Notes: generated by a model not told the origin, from the sequence alone. Positions 34,506-43,061 are shown, counted from the stretch's first letter. The stretch: DNA of 64,000 bases from JANMOK01 sp031415055 (GCA_031415055.1 JANOQZ010000016.1:76217-140216), one strand, 5' to 3'. A program made the numbers and translations.

Positions 34506-35431
34506 TGGCGAAGGTGAATTTCTGGCCGATGCTGCCCTGGGCGGCGGGTTTTCTCGCCGTCCTGTTGGTGACACTGCCGTTCCGGATCGAGGCCTTTGGC
34601 CTTGATCCGTGGTTTTGCCGGATCGCGATTGCGGGGGCATTGGTTGCCAACGTTGCCCTTGCCCTGCTGCTGCCGTTCCGCGCCCAATTGATCCTGGCCT
34701 GGATCGAGCTGGTCGGGGTGTTCCTGCTGTTTTTCTGGTCGTTTGACCTGTCATACGACTATATCTGGGAACGGCTGCCGCACCTGATCGGGTTGCAGCT
34801 GAACCGCGGCTTTCTGATGGGCGCGGCGCTAACGCTGTTTGTCTCTGCGGTCGCGATCACCGCCTCGACCCTGCTGGCCCTGATCGCCGCCTTGATGCGG
34901 CTGTCCGATAGCGGTCTGGCCGCCGGAGTGGCGACATTTTACGTCTCGTTCTTTCGCGGCACCCCACTGTTGCTGCAAATCCTGCTGATTTATCTCGGCC
35001 TGCCGCAACTTGGCATCGTGCTCGATCCGGTGCCCGCCGCCATCATCGCATTGTCGCTGTGTTACGGCGCCTATATGGCGGAAATATTCCGGGCCGGCAT
35101 CCTTTCGATCACCTACGGCCAGACCGAAGGTGCCCGGGCGCTGGGTCTGCACGAAGGCCAGATCATGTGGCTGGTGATCCTGCCGCAAGCGATCCGCATC
35201 ATCATCCCGCCGACCGGCAACCAGTTCATCGCCATGCTGAAAGATTCGTCGCTGGTCTCGATCCTTGGTGCCTGGGACCTGATGTACATGGCCCAGACCC
35301 ATGGAAGGGCCGAGTTCAAATATATGGAAATGCTAATCACCGCCGCCTTGATTTATTGGATCATGTCGATGGTGTTTGAGGCCCTGCAAGCGCGGCTGGA
35401 GCGGCACTATGGGCGCAGCGATGTGCGGTGA
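34505..35431 (+). CDS. amino-acid ABC transporter permease
   Basis: The 308-residue protein has an N-terminal pair of helices not found in the shortest family members, then the HisM-type permease core. The EAA-loop sequence EGARALGLHEGQIMWLVILPQAIR fits the site that contacts the ATPase. RGTPLLLQILLIYLGLPQLG is the other standard motif. No ATP-binding subunit gene follows; the next gene is an MFS transporter. A shared or distant ATPase is required for function. Confidence 0.9.
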   Translation: MAKVNFWPMLPWAAGFLAVLLVTLPFRIEAFGLDPWFCRIAIAGALVANVALALLLPFRAQLILAWIELVGVFLLFFWSFDLSYDYIWERLPHLIGLQLNRGFLMGAALTLFVSAVAITASTLLALIAALMRLSDSGLAAGVATFYVSFFRGTPLLLQILLIYLGLPQLGIVLDPVPAAIIALSLCYGAYMAEIFRAGILSITYGQTEGARALGLHEGQIMWLVILPQAIRIIIPPTGNQFIAMLKDSSLVSILGAWDLMYMAQTHGRAEFKYMEMLITAALIYWIMSMVFEALQARLERHYGRSDVR

Positions 35432-35753
35432 AGTTGGCCCCTCCCCGCGCACCCCACGGCGCGGGAAAGGGCCTGCCGACGCGCTGTGGAGGCGCATCAG
35501 TCTGGAATGAGATTTCGCAACTGATGACAAGCGGCCCACCCCCCAAAACCCTTGTCGCACTCACTACCCACACTTGGCCCCACAGGGCCGAACCCAATGC
35601 CCGGACTATGACGCGAGGTAAGGCAACGGCGTGTGAGAAAACGCACGCTTTTGCAATAAAGCGATATATTCTGCCAAAGTTTCCAACGCGCGGCTTGTGC
35701 GGCCCCGCGGCGCTGTCTATCCAAGTCGCCAATTCGCCAGACCTGTGAGCCCC
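35432..35753. other. gene-free region, possibly decayed sequence
   Basis: The 322 bases after the ABC permease hold no convincing gene. Short frames exist on both strands but lack starts with good spacing. The first part is C-rich and repetitive. The last 100 bases turn AT-rich (TTTGCAATAAAGCGATATATT around 35650) and may contain the MFS promoter. No ATPase remnant was recognised. Confidence 0.4.
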
Positions 35754-36902
35754 ATGAAACTATTTGCCATAACCAATCGGGCGATCTTCCCGATTCAGAT
35801 GATGTTTTTGCTAAATTCATTTGGCATTGCTCTGTGGATTCCGCGCATTCCCGATGTGAAGGCCGCGCTTGGCCTGTCGATGCTGGAAATATCGCTTGGT
35901 TTTTTCGCCATGCCTGCAGGTACAATTCTGGGCTTTATGGCCGCACCGATGATCATCAAGCATCTGGGGCAAAGGCTGGCCAGCGCCTATGTCGGTGCGT
36001 TGTTTTTAATGGTTTTCATCTTGCCATCCTTTGCGTGGAACTTGCCCAGTTTGGCGCTGGCGTTGTTTGTATCGGGCCTAAGCGTCGCCACCATCGAAGT
36101 GGCGATGAATGCCAAGGCCAGCCAGATTCAAGAGGAAAGCGGACATCGCATCATGTCGCGTTGTCATGGGTTTTGGAGCATTGGCTCGACTCTGGGTGCG
36201 CTAACCGGTGGATTGTTTGCACAAGCTGGTTTTGGTTTTGCCAGCCAGCAAATGATTGTGGAGCCACTGCTGGCGGCAGCGACGATTTGGTTTGGCCTAA
36301 AATTGCAAGCCGATGCCGCCAAAGAAGAAACCTCCGGTCCGTCATTCTCGCTTCCGTCGGTGGCGATATTGGCCCTGTGCATCATGCCGCTTGGCTGCAT
36401 GTTGACCGAAGGCGCAATGATGGAATGGTCGGCGATATTCGCACGCGAAGTTATTCTCGCCTCGCCATGGCTAACGGCGGTGACCTTTGCTGCCTTTGCT
36501 ATGGCCATGGCAGTTGGGCGCTTGACCGGGGATTGGGTGACTCATTCGTTTGGGATGAGGCGCACATTGATTGTATCAGCCTTGTTGTCGTTCGCGGGCC
36601 TGCTGGCCTTTGCAACGGCAGGGCAGTTGGGCGTGGCAATACCCGCCGCCGCAGTCGTGGGGTTGGGAGTAGCCAATGTCTATCCCATCGCTATGACTTT
36701 GGCAGGTCAAGTACCGGGACAACAGGCCGAGAAAAGCGTGGCCTCCGTCGCATTTGTTGCCTTCACCGCATTTTTGGTCGGGCCGCCGGTCATCGGGTCA
36801 ATTGCCCAAGTTCTGGGCCTGCCATTTGCCTTGGCTTTGGTCGCCCCAGTTGGTTTGTTGCCAATATTCTTGCTGTGGAGCGGTCGGTTGAAAATCGCAT
36901 GA
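35754..36902 (+). CDS. MFS transporter
   Basis: From ATG 35754 the 382-residue protein has about twelve helices. SFGIALWIPRIPDVKAALGLS, MSRCHGFWSIGSTLGALTGG and LGVANVYPIAM match the FucP/YbjJ-like major facilitator group. Substrate is unknown. Its stop overlaps the ATG of the HAD phosphatase gene, so the two are coupled. Confidence 0.87.
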   Translation: MKLFAITNRAIFPIQMMFLLNSFGIALWIPRIPDVKAALGLSMLEISLGFFAMPAGTILGFMAAPMIIKHLGQRLASAYVGALFLMVFILPSFAWNLPSLALALFVSGLSVATIEVAMNAKASQIQEESGHRIMSRCHGFWSIGSTLGALTGGLFAQAGFGFASQQMIVEPLLAAATIWFGLKLQADAAKEETSGPSFSLPSVAILALCIMPLGCMLTEGAMMEWSAIFAREVILASPWLTAVTFAAFAMAMAVGRLTGDWVTHSFGMRRTLIVSALLSFAGLLAFATAGQLGVAIPAAAVVGLGVANVYPIAMTLAGQVPGQQAEKSVASVAFVAFTAFLVGPPVIGSIAQVLGLPFALALVAPVGLLPIFLLWSGRLKIA

Positions 36903-37519
36903 GACCTAAGGCCGTTGTGTTTGACATTGGCAATGTGCTGGTCACTTGGGTGCCCGAACGAATGTATGACCAGCTTATGCCGCGTTCGACGCGTGAGGCA
37001 TTGTTCGCGCGGGCCGATCTGCACGGTATGAACGACCGGGTTGATCGCGGTGAGCCTTGGCGCGAAACGATTTACGCTACTGCGGCAAAGCACCCCGAAG
37101 ACGCACATCTGATCCGCCTTTGGCACGACCGTTGGATCGAAATGGCCTCGCCGTTGATTGCCCATTCGTGGCGGTTGCTGCGGGCGCTGCGGGCGAAAGG
37201 TGTACCGGTATTTGCTTTGACCAACTTCGGGCGAGAAACTTTTGCCTATGCGCGAACGGCTTACCCGGAATTGGACGAATTTGATCAACGATTCATTTCC
37301 GGCCACATGGGGGTGATCAAGCCAGAGCCCGAGATTTACGCGATGCTGGAAGCTGAAACCGGGCTTTCCGGGCCGGAACTGTTTTTCGCCGATGACCGGG
37401 CGGAAAACATCGCGGCAGCAACCTCGCGCGGATGGCAGGGGCAAGTCTTTGTTGACCCAGCCGGTTTGGCAGCGGAATTGGTGCGATTAGGGCTGTTAAG
37501 CGAGGTTGAGACGATCTGA
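36899..37519 (+). CDS. HAD-family phosphatase
   Basis: The 206-residue protein starts in the MFS stop region. The HAD motifs are present: FDIGNVLVTW (motif I, with the nucleophile Asp position D9 followed by I-G-N rather than D-x-D), ALTNFGRET (motif II), GVIKPEPEIY (motif III) and FFADDRAENI (motif IV). It resembles YihX-type sugar-phosphate phosphatases, though the substrate is uncertain. The motif I second Asp is replaced by Asn, as in other FDIGNVL proteins. Confidence 0.87.
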   Translation: MRPKAVVFDIGNVLVTWVPERMYDQLMPRSTREALFARADLHGMNDRVDRGEPWRETIYATAAKHPEDAHLIRLWHDRWIEMASPLIAHSWRLLRALRAKGVPVFALTNFGRETFAYARTAYPELDEFDQRFISGHMGVIKPEPEIYAMLEAETGLSGPELFFADDRAENIAAATSRGWQGQVFVDPAGLAAELVRLGLLSEVETI

Positions 37520-37611
37520 CGGGTTGCGTGGAGCAATTCCGAGCACTATAGCCCCAGCCGTCGCCCCTTGGCGATAAAGTGTCCGCAACCTTTTCAAAAC
37601 GGAGTCTGGTG

Positions 37612-38247
37612 ATGAAATATCCGCTGCTGCCGGGCATTGTTGCCATGGCTTTGATTGTTGTTGCCTCGAACATCCTCGTGCAATTCCTCTACGGCCAGTG
37701 GCTCACGTGGGGGGCATTTACCTATCCATTCGCTTTCCTTGTCACCGACCTGACCAACCGGTTTCAAGGTGCGGCTGCCGCCCGCAAAGTGGTGCTGGCA
37801 GGGTTTGCCGTTGGCCTTGGCTGTTCGCTGATTGGCACGCAGATCATGGGCGAGTTCGGGCCTTTGGTGACGCTGCGCATCGCGCTGGGGTCAGCAACCG
37901 CTTTCTTGGCAGCGCAATTGACCGACGTGACGGTTTTCAATTGGCTGCGCCACCAAGGTTGGTGGAAAGCGCCCTTGATCTCGTCTCTTGTCGGCTCAAC
38001 TTTGGATACAATGTTGTTTTTCAGCATCGCTTTTTCCGCCTCGCTGGCCTTCATCGAACCCGTCAATGATACGTCTTGGGCGACGGGATTGGTGCCACTT
38101 TTGGGCCTGGGACCGGAATTTCCACTGTGGGTCAGCCTAGGCTTCGCCGATTTCCTTGTCAAAATAGCACTGGCTTTGTTCGCTTTGATCCCCTTCCGGC
38201 TGATCGTCCAAGCAATTTCCGCAAAGTCACCGCAAAAAATACTTTGA
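37612..38247 (+). CDS. yhhQ: queuosine precursor transporter
   Basis: From ATG 37612 (GGAG eight bases upstream) the 211-residue protein has about six helices. TYPFAFLVTDLTNRFQGAAAARKVV and IALGSATAFLAAQLTDVTVFNWLR match the YhhQ/VUT-1 family, which imports queuosine precursors. A preQ1 riboswitch was looked for upstream but not found. Length is typical. Confidence 0.88.
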   Translation: MKYPLLPGIVAMALIVVASNILVQFLYGQWLTWGAFTYPFAFLVTDLTNRFQGAAAARKVVLAGFAVGLGCSLIGTQIMGEFGPLVTLRIALGSATAFLAAQLTDVTVFNWLRHQGWWKAPLISSLVGSTLDTMLFFSIAFSASLAFIEPVNDTSWATGLVPLLGLGPEFPLWVSLGFADFLVKIALALFALIPFRLIVQAISAKSPQKIL

Positions 38248-38292
38248 TTTTTGCACAACCTATGGCACGATTCGTTCCATCAGCAACAACAG

Positions 38293-38363
38293 AAAGGAGG
38301 TGCCCTTTGTCTTATGAGATTCTGGAGCAATTGGTCGAGTCAAGGCGCGAGGCGGCGGTCTAG
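38293..38363 (+). CDS. candidate 18-residue peptide with extreme Shine-Dalgarno
   Basis: AAAGGAGGTG (38293-38302) is complementary to ten bases of the 16S anti-SD. Six bases after the GGAGG lies TTG 38307, opening an 18-codon frame (MSYEILEQLVESRREAAV) that stops at 38363. An overlapping ATG at 38314 has 13-base spacing and would give a 21-residue peptide with two Trp codons. Hairpins and a strong terminator follow. No gene on this strand is controlled by it, so it may be an independent small protein or dual-function RNA. The listed span includes the Shine-Dalgarno sequence; the coding part is 38307-38363. Confidence 0.45.
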
Positions 38364-38436
38364 AGGGCAGACCCTCTGACACGAGCCCCGGCCAAGGGCA
38401 ACCTGCTCGGCCGGACCTCCATGCTCATGAAAATAG

Positions 38437-38474
38437 GAAGGGTCGCGTTTCAGGCGCGGCCCTTCTGCCTTTTT
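38437..38474 (+). terminator. strong rho-independent terminator
   Basis: GAAGGGTCGCG (38437-38447) pairs with CGCGGCCCTTC (38455-38465), one G-U pair, seven-base loop, then CTGCC and TTTTT to 38474. It would end the short transcript that carries the mini-ORF. In the other direction it lies just after the cupin gene and may serve both. Confidence 0.85.
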
Positions 38475-38484
38475 GGGCTCAGCT

Positions 38485-38967
38485 TCACGCTTCGCCGTCG
38501 AAATAGTCGAGCGAAGTGGTGATGCGTCCAAGAAACCTGACAGCGGGCTTATCGTCCCCCGCAAAGGACGTGACCCCGAATTTGACACTGTCGGGATATT
38601 CGACGACTTCCGGTTCCAGTTTGGTGGAGAATGTCAGGTATTTCAGCGGTGCATTTGACGTGTTCTCGATCTGATGTGCGGTGGAACCGTTCCCCGGCGG
38701 GGCAGAGATTATGTCACCTGCTTTGATAGAGGCGCTGTCCGGGCCGCAATGATAAGTGCCCGTCCCTTCCAGAATGAACATCATCTCTTCGTTCACGTGA
38801 TGCGCGTGTTTGGGGAAAGCGCGTTTGCCCGGAGGTACGATCGCCATGCTGACGCCCAGTTTTCGCGCGCCAATCCCCTTGCCAAGACTGGCAAATTCGG
38901 CGACGAACTTTCCCCCGTTGCCCACGGGATCAAGCTTGGCATTGGCAATGTTTGTGATCTGCTTCAT
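38485..38967 (-). CDS. cupin-domain protein
   Basis: From ATG 38967 (GAGG upstream) the 160-residue protein has the cupin motif 1 pattern around KHAHHVNEEMMFILEGTGTYHCG and motif 2 around PPGNGSTAHQIENTS, with the metal His/Glu residues present. It may bind a divalent metal and act on a small molecule or serve as a sensor. The substrate is unknown. It is divergent from arfB. Confidence 0.82.
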   Translation of the reverse strand: MKQITNIANAKLDPVGNGGKFVAEFASLGKGIGARKLGVSMAIVPPGKRAFPKHAHHVNEEMMFILEGTGTYHCGPDSASIKAGDIISAPPGNGSTAHQIENTSNAPLKYLTFSTKLEPEVVEYPDSVKFGVTSFAGDDKPAVRFLGRITTSLDYFDGEA

Positions 38968-39008
38968 GGTGCCCTCGTTGGAATAAGTGAACAAAGATAG
39001 AACAGGCG

Positions 39009-39428
39009 ATGATACGGATCAATGATGAAATCACCTTGCAAGATTGGGAGCTCAGCGAAAGCTTCATGCGCTCGTCTGGCCCGGGCGGGCAGAACGTGAA
39101 CAAGGTTTCATCGGCGGTAGAACTGCGTTTTGAGGCCTTGCGTTCCCCCAACATTCCCTCCGATGCCAAGACGCGGCTCAAGGCGCTGGCGGGGCGGCGA
39201 TGGACCAAGGACGGGGCGATTGTGATTACGTCCGAGAAAACCCGTTCTCAACCGATTAACCGCGAAGATGCCGAGGCGAAGCTGGTGGAACTAATATTGA
39301 AATCACTAATCCGCCCCAAACGCCGGGTGCCAACCAAGCCGACGCTCGGCTCAAAAACCCGCCGGCTGGACGGAAAAGTCCAACGCGGAACGATCAAGAC
39401 TTTGCGCGGCCCGGTGGAAGAGGAATGA
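39009..39428 (+). CDS. arfB: alternative ribosome-rescue factor ArfB
   Basis: The 139-residue protein carries the GGQ motif in SSGPGGQNVNKVSSAVELRF, used to hydrolyse peptidyl-tRNA on stalled ribosomes without a codon. The basic C-terminal tail (KRRVPTKP, KTRRLDGKVQRGTIK) is expected to enter the empty mRNA channel. Length is standard for ArfB (YaeJ). The stop overlaps the ATG of the DUF188 gene. Confidence 0.95.
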   Translation: MIRINDEITLQDWELSESFMRSSGPGGQNVNKVSSAVELRFEALRSPNIPSDAKTRLKALAGRRWTKDGAIVITSEKTRSQPINREDAEAKLVELILKSLIRPKRRVPTKPTLGSKTRRLDGKVQRGTIKTLRGPVEEE

Positions 39429-39880
39429 CTGCCATCTACATCGACGCCGACGCCTGCCCGGTCAAAGACGAAGCCTTGCGAGTGGCCGACCGCCACAAGA
39501 TCAAGGTCTACATCGTCTGCAACGGCGGCATTCGCCCCAGCCCGCATCCGCTGGTCGAAACTATAGTTGTGCCCGACGGGCCGGACGTGGCGGATAAATG
39601 GATCGCTGATCGCATCACCCGCGGCGATATCTGCGTCACCGGCGACATTCCCTTGGCCGCGCGTTGCATCTCCAATGGGGCGCGGGCGTTGAATCACAAC
39701 GGCGCGACGTTCACGCCTGCCAATATCGGCAACATCCTCGCCACCCGCGACCTGATGGCAGACCTGCGCTCCGCCGACCCGTTTCGCATGGGCGGTGGCA
39801 AGCCGTTTTCCAAAGCCGATCGGTCCAGGTTTCTGGAGGCGCTGGAGCGGGAAGTGCGGGCGGGGTTGCGAGACAGCTAA
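39425..39880 (+). CDS. YaiI/YqxD (DUF188) family protein
   Basis: The 151-residue protein starts in the arfB stop. IYIDADACPVKDEALRVADRH is the conserved N-terminus with acidic residues. DKWIADRITRGDICVTGDIPLAARCI and GGGKPFSKADRSRFLEALE complete the family pattern. The PIN-like fold suggests a nuclease, but no activity is settled. Confidence 0.9.
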   Translation: MTAIYIDADACPVKDEALRVADRHKIKVYIVCNGGIRPSPHPLVETIVVPDGPDVADKWIADRITRGDICVTGDIPLAARCISNGARALNHNGATFTPANIGNILATRDLMADLRSADPFRMGGGKPFSKADRSRFLEALEREVRAGLRDS

Positions 39881-39889
39881 AACCCCCCC

Positions 39890-40402
39890 TCACCCCAATG
39901 CCTCGGCCAAGGATTGGGTCCGCTCTCCGCCCATCAAGTCTTCGATAATCACCGACAGCAGCATCGGCCGTCCGGTGACACCGGCTTTGCGATAAATCGC
40001 CGCCGTCTGCGATTTGATCGTGCCTTCCGACGTATCGCGCAACCGCGCCATATCTGAAACCGACATGCCCTTGATGGCGAACAAGGCCACATCACGCTCC
40101 GCCGCGGTCAAACCCCATTCGTCAAACCGAGCGTTCAGAACATCGATGAATGCGCTTTGCGCCCGCCCAAGACGCTGTTGCGCTTGGCCAAGGTCTTTGA
40201 ACGACCGCCAAACCAGAATGCCGCCAAACACCATGCCCAGAAACAGCCCAACCAGCGCCCCCACTTCCATGATTTCCCGCGTGGTCCAAGCCAGTGGCAC
40301 CGGGTAAATTCCCACCACCGACAGCACAATATCGGCCATGAAAACCAAAGCGCAGATCGCTTGGACTAACAGCAGCAACACAAAGGCGCGGGCGCGGGTC
40401 AT
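39890..40402 (-). CDS. membrane-anchored LuxR-type regulator
   Basis: The 170-residue protein has two transmembrane helices in the first 65 residues, a short coiled stretch (DLGQAQQRLGRAQSAF) and a C-terminal LuxR helix-turn-helix (LTAAERDVALFAIKGMSVSDMARLRDTSEGTIKSQTAAIYRKAGV). This is a minimal membrane-bound transcription factor with no sensor domain. The DNA target is unknown. It is convergent with the DUF188 gene. Confidence 0.85.
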   Translation of the reverse strand: MTRARAFVLLLLVQAICALVFMADIVLSVVGIYPVPLAWTTREIMEVGALVGLFLGMVFGGILVWRSFKDLGQAQQRLGRAQSAFIDVLNARFDEWGLTAAERDVALFAIKGMSVSDMARLRDTSEGTIKSQTAAIYRKAGVTGRPMLLSVIIEDLMGGERTQSLAEALG

Positions 40403-40449
40403 GCGTTGAACAAATGCCGGTGAAGGGTAGGAAACGCCAAGTGCAAACC

Positions 40450-40848
40450 TTACGGCAAAACTGGTTCGGGAATGATGAACGTCCCCTCTAATGGCGACTC
40501 ACCGGAATTCTGAGTGGCCTTATCCGGCGCTGCCGTAGCCGCGACTGTCGGCTGACTTGTTGCCGACGAATTGTCGTTATCATCCCTTTCCTGACTTGCC
40601 AAAAAGACCTGCAACGGCACAGCATAGTCGCGCAGAATTTCGCCGGTCCCCGGGTTGAACACCAGTTCGCGGTGATAGTCGGCGCTTTCCGCCACCACCC
40701 GCAATCGCCCCAGAAAGGTGAACCCATGTTCGACAATCGCATAGCCCTGCGCTTCCAAACTGGCGATGATTTTGTCTTCAAACCCTGCCGCGGCAACGGG
40801 CGACGCCCACAGCGAGAAGAGTAGAAATACAGCGGCCAAGCGGGGCAT
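40450..40848 (-). CDS. small exported PepSY-like hypothetical protein
   Basis: From ATG 40848 the 132-residue protein has a signal peptide (FLLFSLWASPVAAAG). The mature start GFEDKIIASLEAQGYAIVEHGFTFLGRLRVVAESADYHRELVFNPGTGEILRDY is a compact alpha/beta unit like a PepSY-type domain. The tail is Ser/Thr/Ala-rich. It follows the repeat-protein gene and may be co-transcribed with the regulator downstream. No specific function can be given. Confidence 0.65.
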   Translation of the reverse strand: MPRLAAVFLLFSLWASPVAAAGFEDKIIASLEAQGYAIVEHGFTFLGRLRVVAESADYHRELVFNPGTGEILRDYAVPLQVFLASQERDDNDNSSATSQPTVAATAAPDKATQNSGESPLEGTFIIPEPVLP

Positions 40849-40932
40849 TGTTGCGTCCAATCTCAGTGCGTTCAGCACCAAACAAAAGAATCGGCACCGG
40901 CGAAATATCCGGTGCCGAGGTTGTACCAAGTC

Positions 40933-41601
40933 TTACTTCGCTCCGGCACCTTCTTGCACGCGGCAAATCCAACTGTCGCGCCAAAAAGCGAACAGGCACA
41001 TGTCAGCACTTGATTGGGTCGAGACATGGCCGCCGGAACCTTTGGTCACGTTGTCGACTTGATCCAAAGTGTCTGCGGCAGCGCCGCCCGCGGCGTAGAC
41101 TTCACAGCCACCGCAATTGGAACCGTCGAAGTCAGCTTCATCAGACGGTTTGAAATCCTCATCCGCTAGATAGATTTCAACATCCGTTCCAATGGCATCG
41201 TCGACATTTCCATCGTCAACGTAGCCGTCATCAACATAGCCGTCATCAACGTAACCTTCGTCAACGTAACCTTCGTCAACGCAACCTTCGTCGACACAGC
41301 CTTCATCGACATAGCCTTCATCGACATATTCTTCGTCGACGTAACCTTCGTCTATGTAGCCTTCATCGACGTATTCTTCGTCAACGTAACCTTCGTCGAC
41401 ATAGCCTTCATCGACAGTCCCGTCGTCAACCCAATCAATGGGATCTTCGACATATTGGGTTCCGTCGTCGACCAAGACAAATTCGACACCACCGCCTTCG
41501 TCAACGGTCTCTTGGGCATGGCTGACCGAAGATAAGGCCGCCAAAGCAAGCAGCGATGCACTTGCAAGAAATAACGGTTTTTTCAATAGGGATGCGATCA
41601 T
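40933..41601 (-). CDS. exported acidic VDEGY-repeat protein
   Basis: From ATG 41601 the 222-residue protein has a signal peptide (ALAALSSVSHAQ). About 14 tandem pentapeptides of the form V-D-E/D-G/E-Y/C/N fill the middle, giving a strongly acidic, Tyr-rich rod. The C-terminus has Cys clusters (NCGGCE, MCLFAF, WICRV). The protein is likely periplasmic or surface-exposed. The repeat region could bind metals such as calcium; this is inference from composition. An internal repeat at DNA level makes length variation likely. Confidence 0.8.
   Translation of the reverse strand: MIASLLKKPLFLASASLLALAALSSVSHAQETVDEGGGVEFVLVDDGTQYVEDPIDWVDDGTVDEGYVDEGYVDEEYVDEGYIDEGYVDEEYVDEGYVDEGCVDEGCVDEGYVDEGYVDDGYVDDGYVDDGNVDDAIGTDVEIYLADEDFKPSDEADFDGSNCGGCEVYAAGGAAADTLDQVDNVTKGSGGHVSTQSSADMCLFAFWRDSWICRVQEGAGAK
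41206..41415 (-). repeat. 15-bp coding minisatellite (14 copies)
   Basis: Fourteen consecutive 15-base units run from 41206 to 41415, all in the same frame of the acidic repeat protein. Each encodes V/I-D-(E/D)-(G/E)-(Y/C/N). Units differ mainly at the first and third codon positions of the Tyr and Asp/Glu codons, so the DNA repeat is imperfect while the peptide stays regular. Confidence 0.9.
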
Positions 41602-41744
41602 CAGACAGTCTCCGTTCAAGGGTTGTGCCCGAACCGACGACATATCCATGCCACCCGTCAGACAAAGCAGACGCTGAACGAATTCTGACAAGCTGCCAAT
41701 TCGTCAAAGGTTGGTTTGCCTAAAACCAACGAAAGTTGACGCCG

Positions 41745-42965
41745 TCAAACCGGCATCCCCAGCGCCGCCGCCACCGTGAAAATATCCTTGTCACCGCGCC
41801 CGCACATGTTCATGATCATCAGATGATCTTTCGGCAAGTTTGGCGCAATCTTCGCAACATGGGCCAGCGCGTGGCTGGGTTCCAGCGCTGGAATAATCCC
41901 CTCAAGCCGACACGAAAGTTGGAAAGCTTCCAATGCTTCACTATCGGTAACCGAAACGTACTCGACCCGACCGATGTCGTGCAGCCAAGCGTGTTCCGGC
42001 CCGATGCCGGGGTAATCAAGCCCAGCGCTGATTGAGTGTCCTTCGATGATCTGCCCATCGGCATCTTGCAGCAGATAGGTGCGGTTGCCGTGCAAAACGC
42101 CCGGGCGACCGCCAGTCAGCGAGGCGGCGTGTTCCATTCGCTCGTCAACGCCGTGACCGCCAGCTTCAACCCCGATGATGCGCACCGAGGTGTCGTCGAG
42201 GAACGGATGGAACAGGCCCATCGCGTTCGAGCCGCCGCCGATACAGGCGACCAAGCTGTCAGGCAACCGCCCCTCGCGTTCAAGGATTTGCTCGCGGGCC
42301 TCACGCCCAATGATCGACTGGAAATCGCGCACCATGGCGGGATAGGGATGCGGACCCGCAACGGTGCCGATGCAATAAAATGTATCGCGCACATTGGTCA
42401 CCCAATCGCGCAAGGCTTCGTTCATCGCGTCTTTCAGCGTGCCGCGCCCCGCAGTCACCGGAATAACCTCCGCCCCCAACAGCTTCATGCGAAACACGTT
42501 CGGGCTTTGCCGTTCAACATCGGTCTTGCCCATGAAAACGATACATTTCAGCCCGAACTTGGCACAAACCGTCGCCGTCGCCACCCCATGCTGGCCAGCG
42601 CCGGTTTCGGCAATGATCCGCGTTTTGCCCATCCGCCGCGCGAGGATAATCTGCCCCAGCACGTTATTGATTTTATGCGCCCCGGTGTGGTTCAACTCGT
42701 CGCGTTTGAGGTAAATCTTCGCCCCGCCAAAATGGTCGGTAAGTCGCTCAGCGAAATATAAGGGGCTTGGACGCCCGACATAGTGCTTCCAAAGGAAGTC
42801 CATCTCCGCCCAAAATTCCGGGTCGGTCTTGGCAAACTCATACCGCTCTTCCAGATCGAGGATCAACGGCATCAAGGTTTCAGAAACAAACCGCCCGCCA
42901 AATTTGCCAAACCGCCCGCGTTCATCGGGGCCGGTTTTGTAACTGTTGATTCCGTCGTCGGCCAT
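41745..42965 (-). CDS. trpB: tryptophan synthase beta chain
   Basis: From ATG 42965 the 406-residue PLP enzyme has RFGKFGGRFVSETL at the start and the PLP lysine in LNHTGAHKINN. It has AETGAGQHGVATAT and the Ser-rich loop CIGGGSNAMGLF. It makes tryptophan from indole and serine. trpF is nearby but separated by a toxin-antitoxin locus. An in-frame GTG at 42974 is a weaker start. Confidence 0.97.
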   Translation of the reverse strand: MADDGINSYKTGPDERGRFGKFGGRFVSETLMPLILDLEERYEFAKTDPEFWAEMDFLWKHYVGRPSPLYFAERLTDHFGGAKIYLKRDELNHTGAHKINNVLGQIILARRMGKTRIIAETGAGQHGVATATVCAKFGLKCIVFMGKTDVERQSPNVFRMKLLGAEVIPVTAGRGTLKDAMNEALRDWVTNVRDTFYCIGTVAGPHPYPAMVRDFQSIIGREAREQILEREGRLPDSLVACIGGGSNAMGLFHPFLDDTSVRIIGVEAGGHGVDERMEHAASLTGGRPGVLHGNRTYLLQDADGQIIEGHSISAGLDYPGIGPEHAWLHDIGRVEYVSVTDSEALEAFQLSCRLEGIIPALEPSHALAHVAKIAPNLPKDHLMIMNMCGRGDKDIFTVAAALGMPV

Positions 42966-43042
42966 ATCACGCACTCCGTTTCGTTTGATGTAGCGGGGTT
43001 GGCCGGGGGCGTAAAGGCGGCGGGGTTGATTTTTGCGGCAAG

Positions 43043-43061
43043 GTTAGCTAAGTTAGCTAAC
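43043..43061 (+). promoter_or_regulatory. palindromic operator of Phd-PIN locus
   Basis: GTTAGCTAA (43043-43051) is followed directly by GTTAGCTAAC (43052-43061), a perfect ten-base palindrome. The two copies sit 16 bases before the antitoxin ATG, with AAGGAG between. This is a likely autoregulatory operator for the antitoxin. Confidence 0.7.

Noticed and set aside
35834..36898. N-terminal extension of the HAD phosphatase frame across the MFS gene.
   Set aside because: The extension is the shadow frame of the MFS gene; the HAD motif starts only at 36899, where a start codon overlaps the MFS stop.
37520..37611. Possible preQ1 riboswitch before the queuosine-precursor transporter.
   Set aside because: Only a short GTCGCC/GGCGAT hairpin is seen; the A-rich pseudoknot tail and C-rich core expected of preQ1 aptamers are missing.
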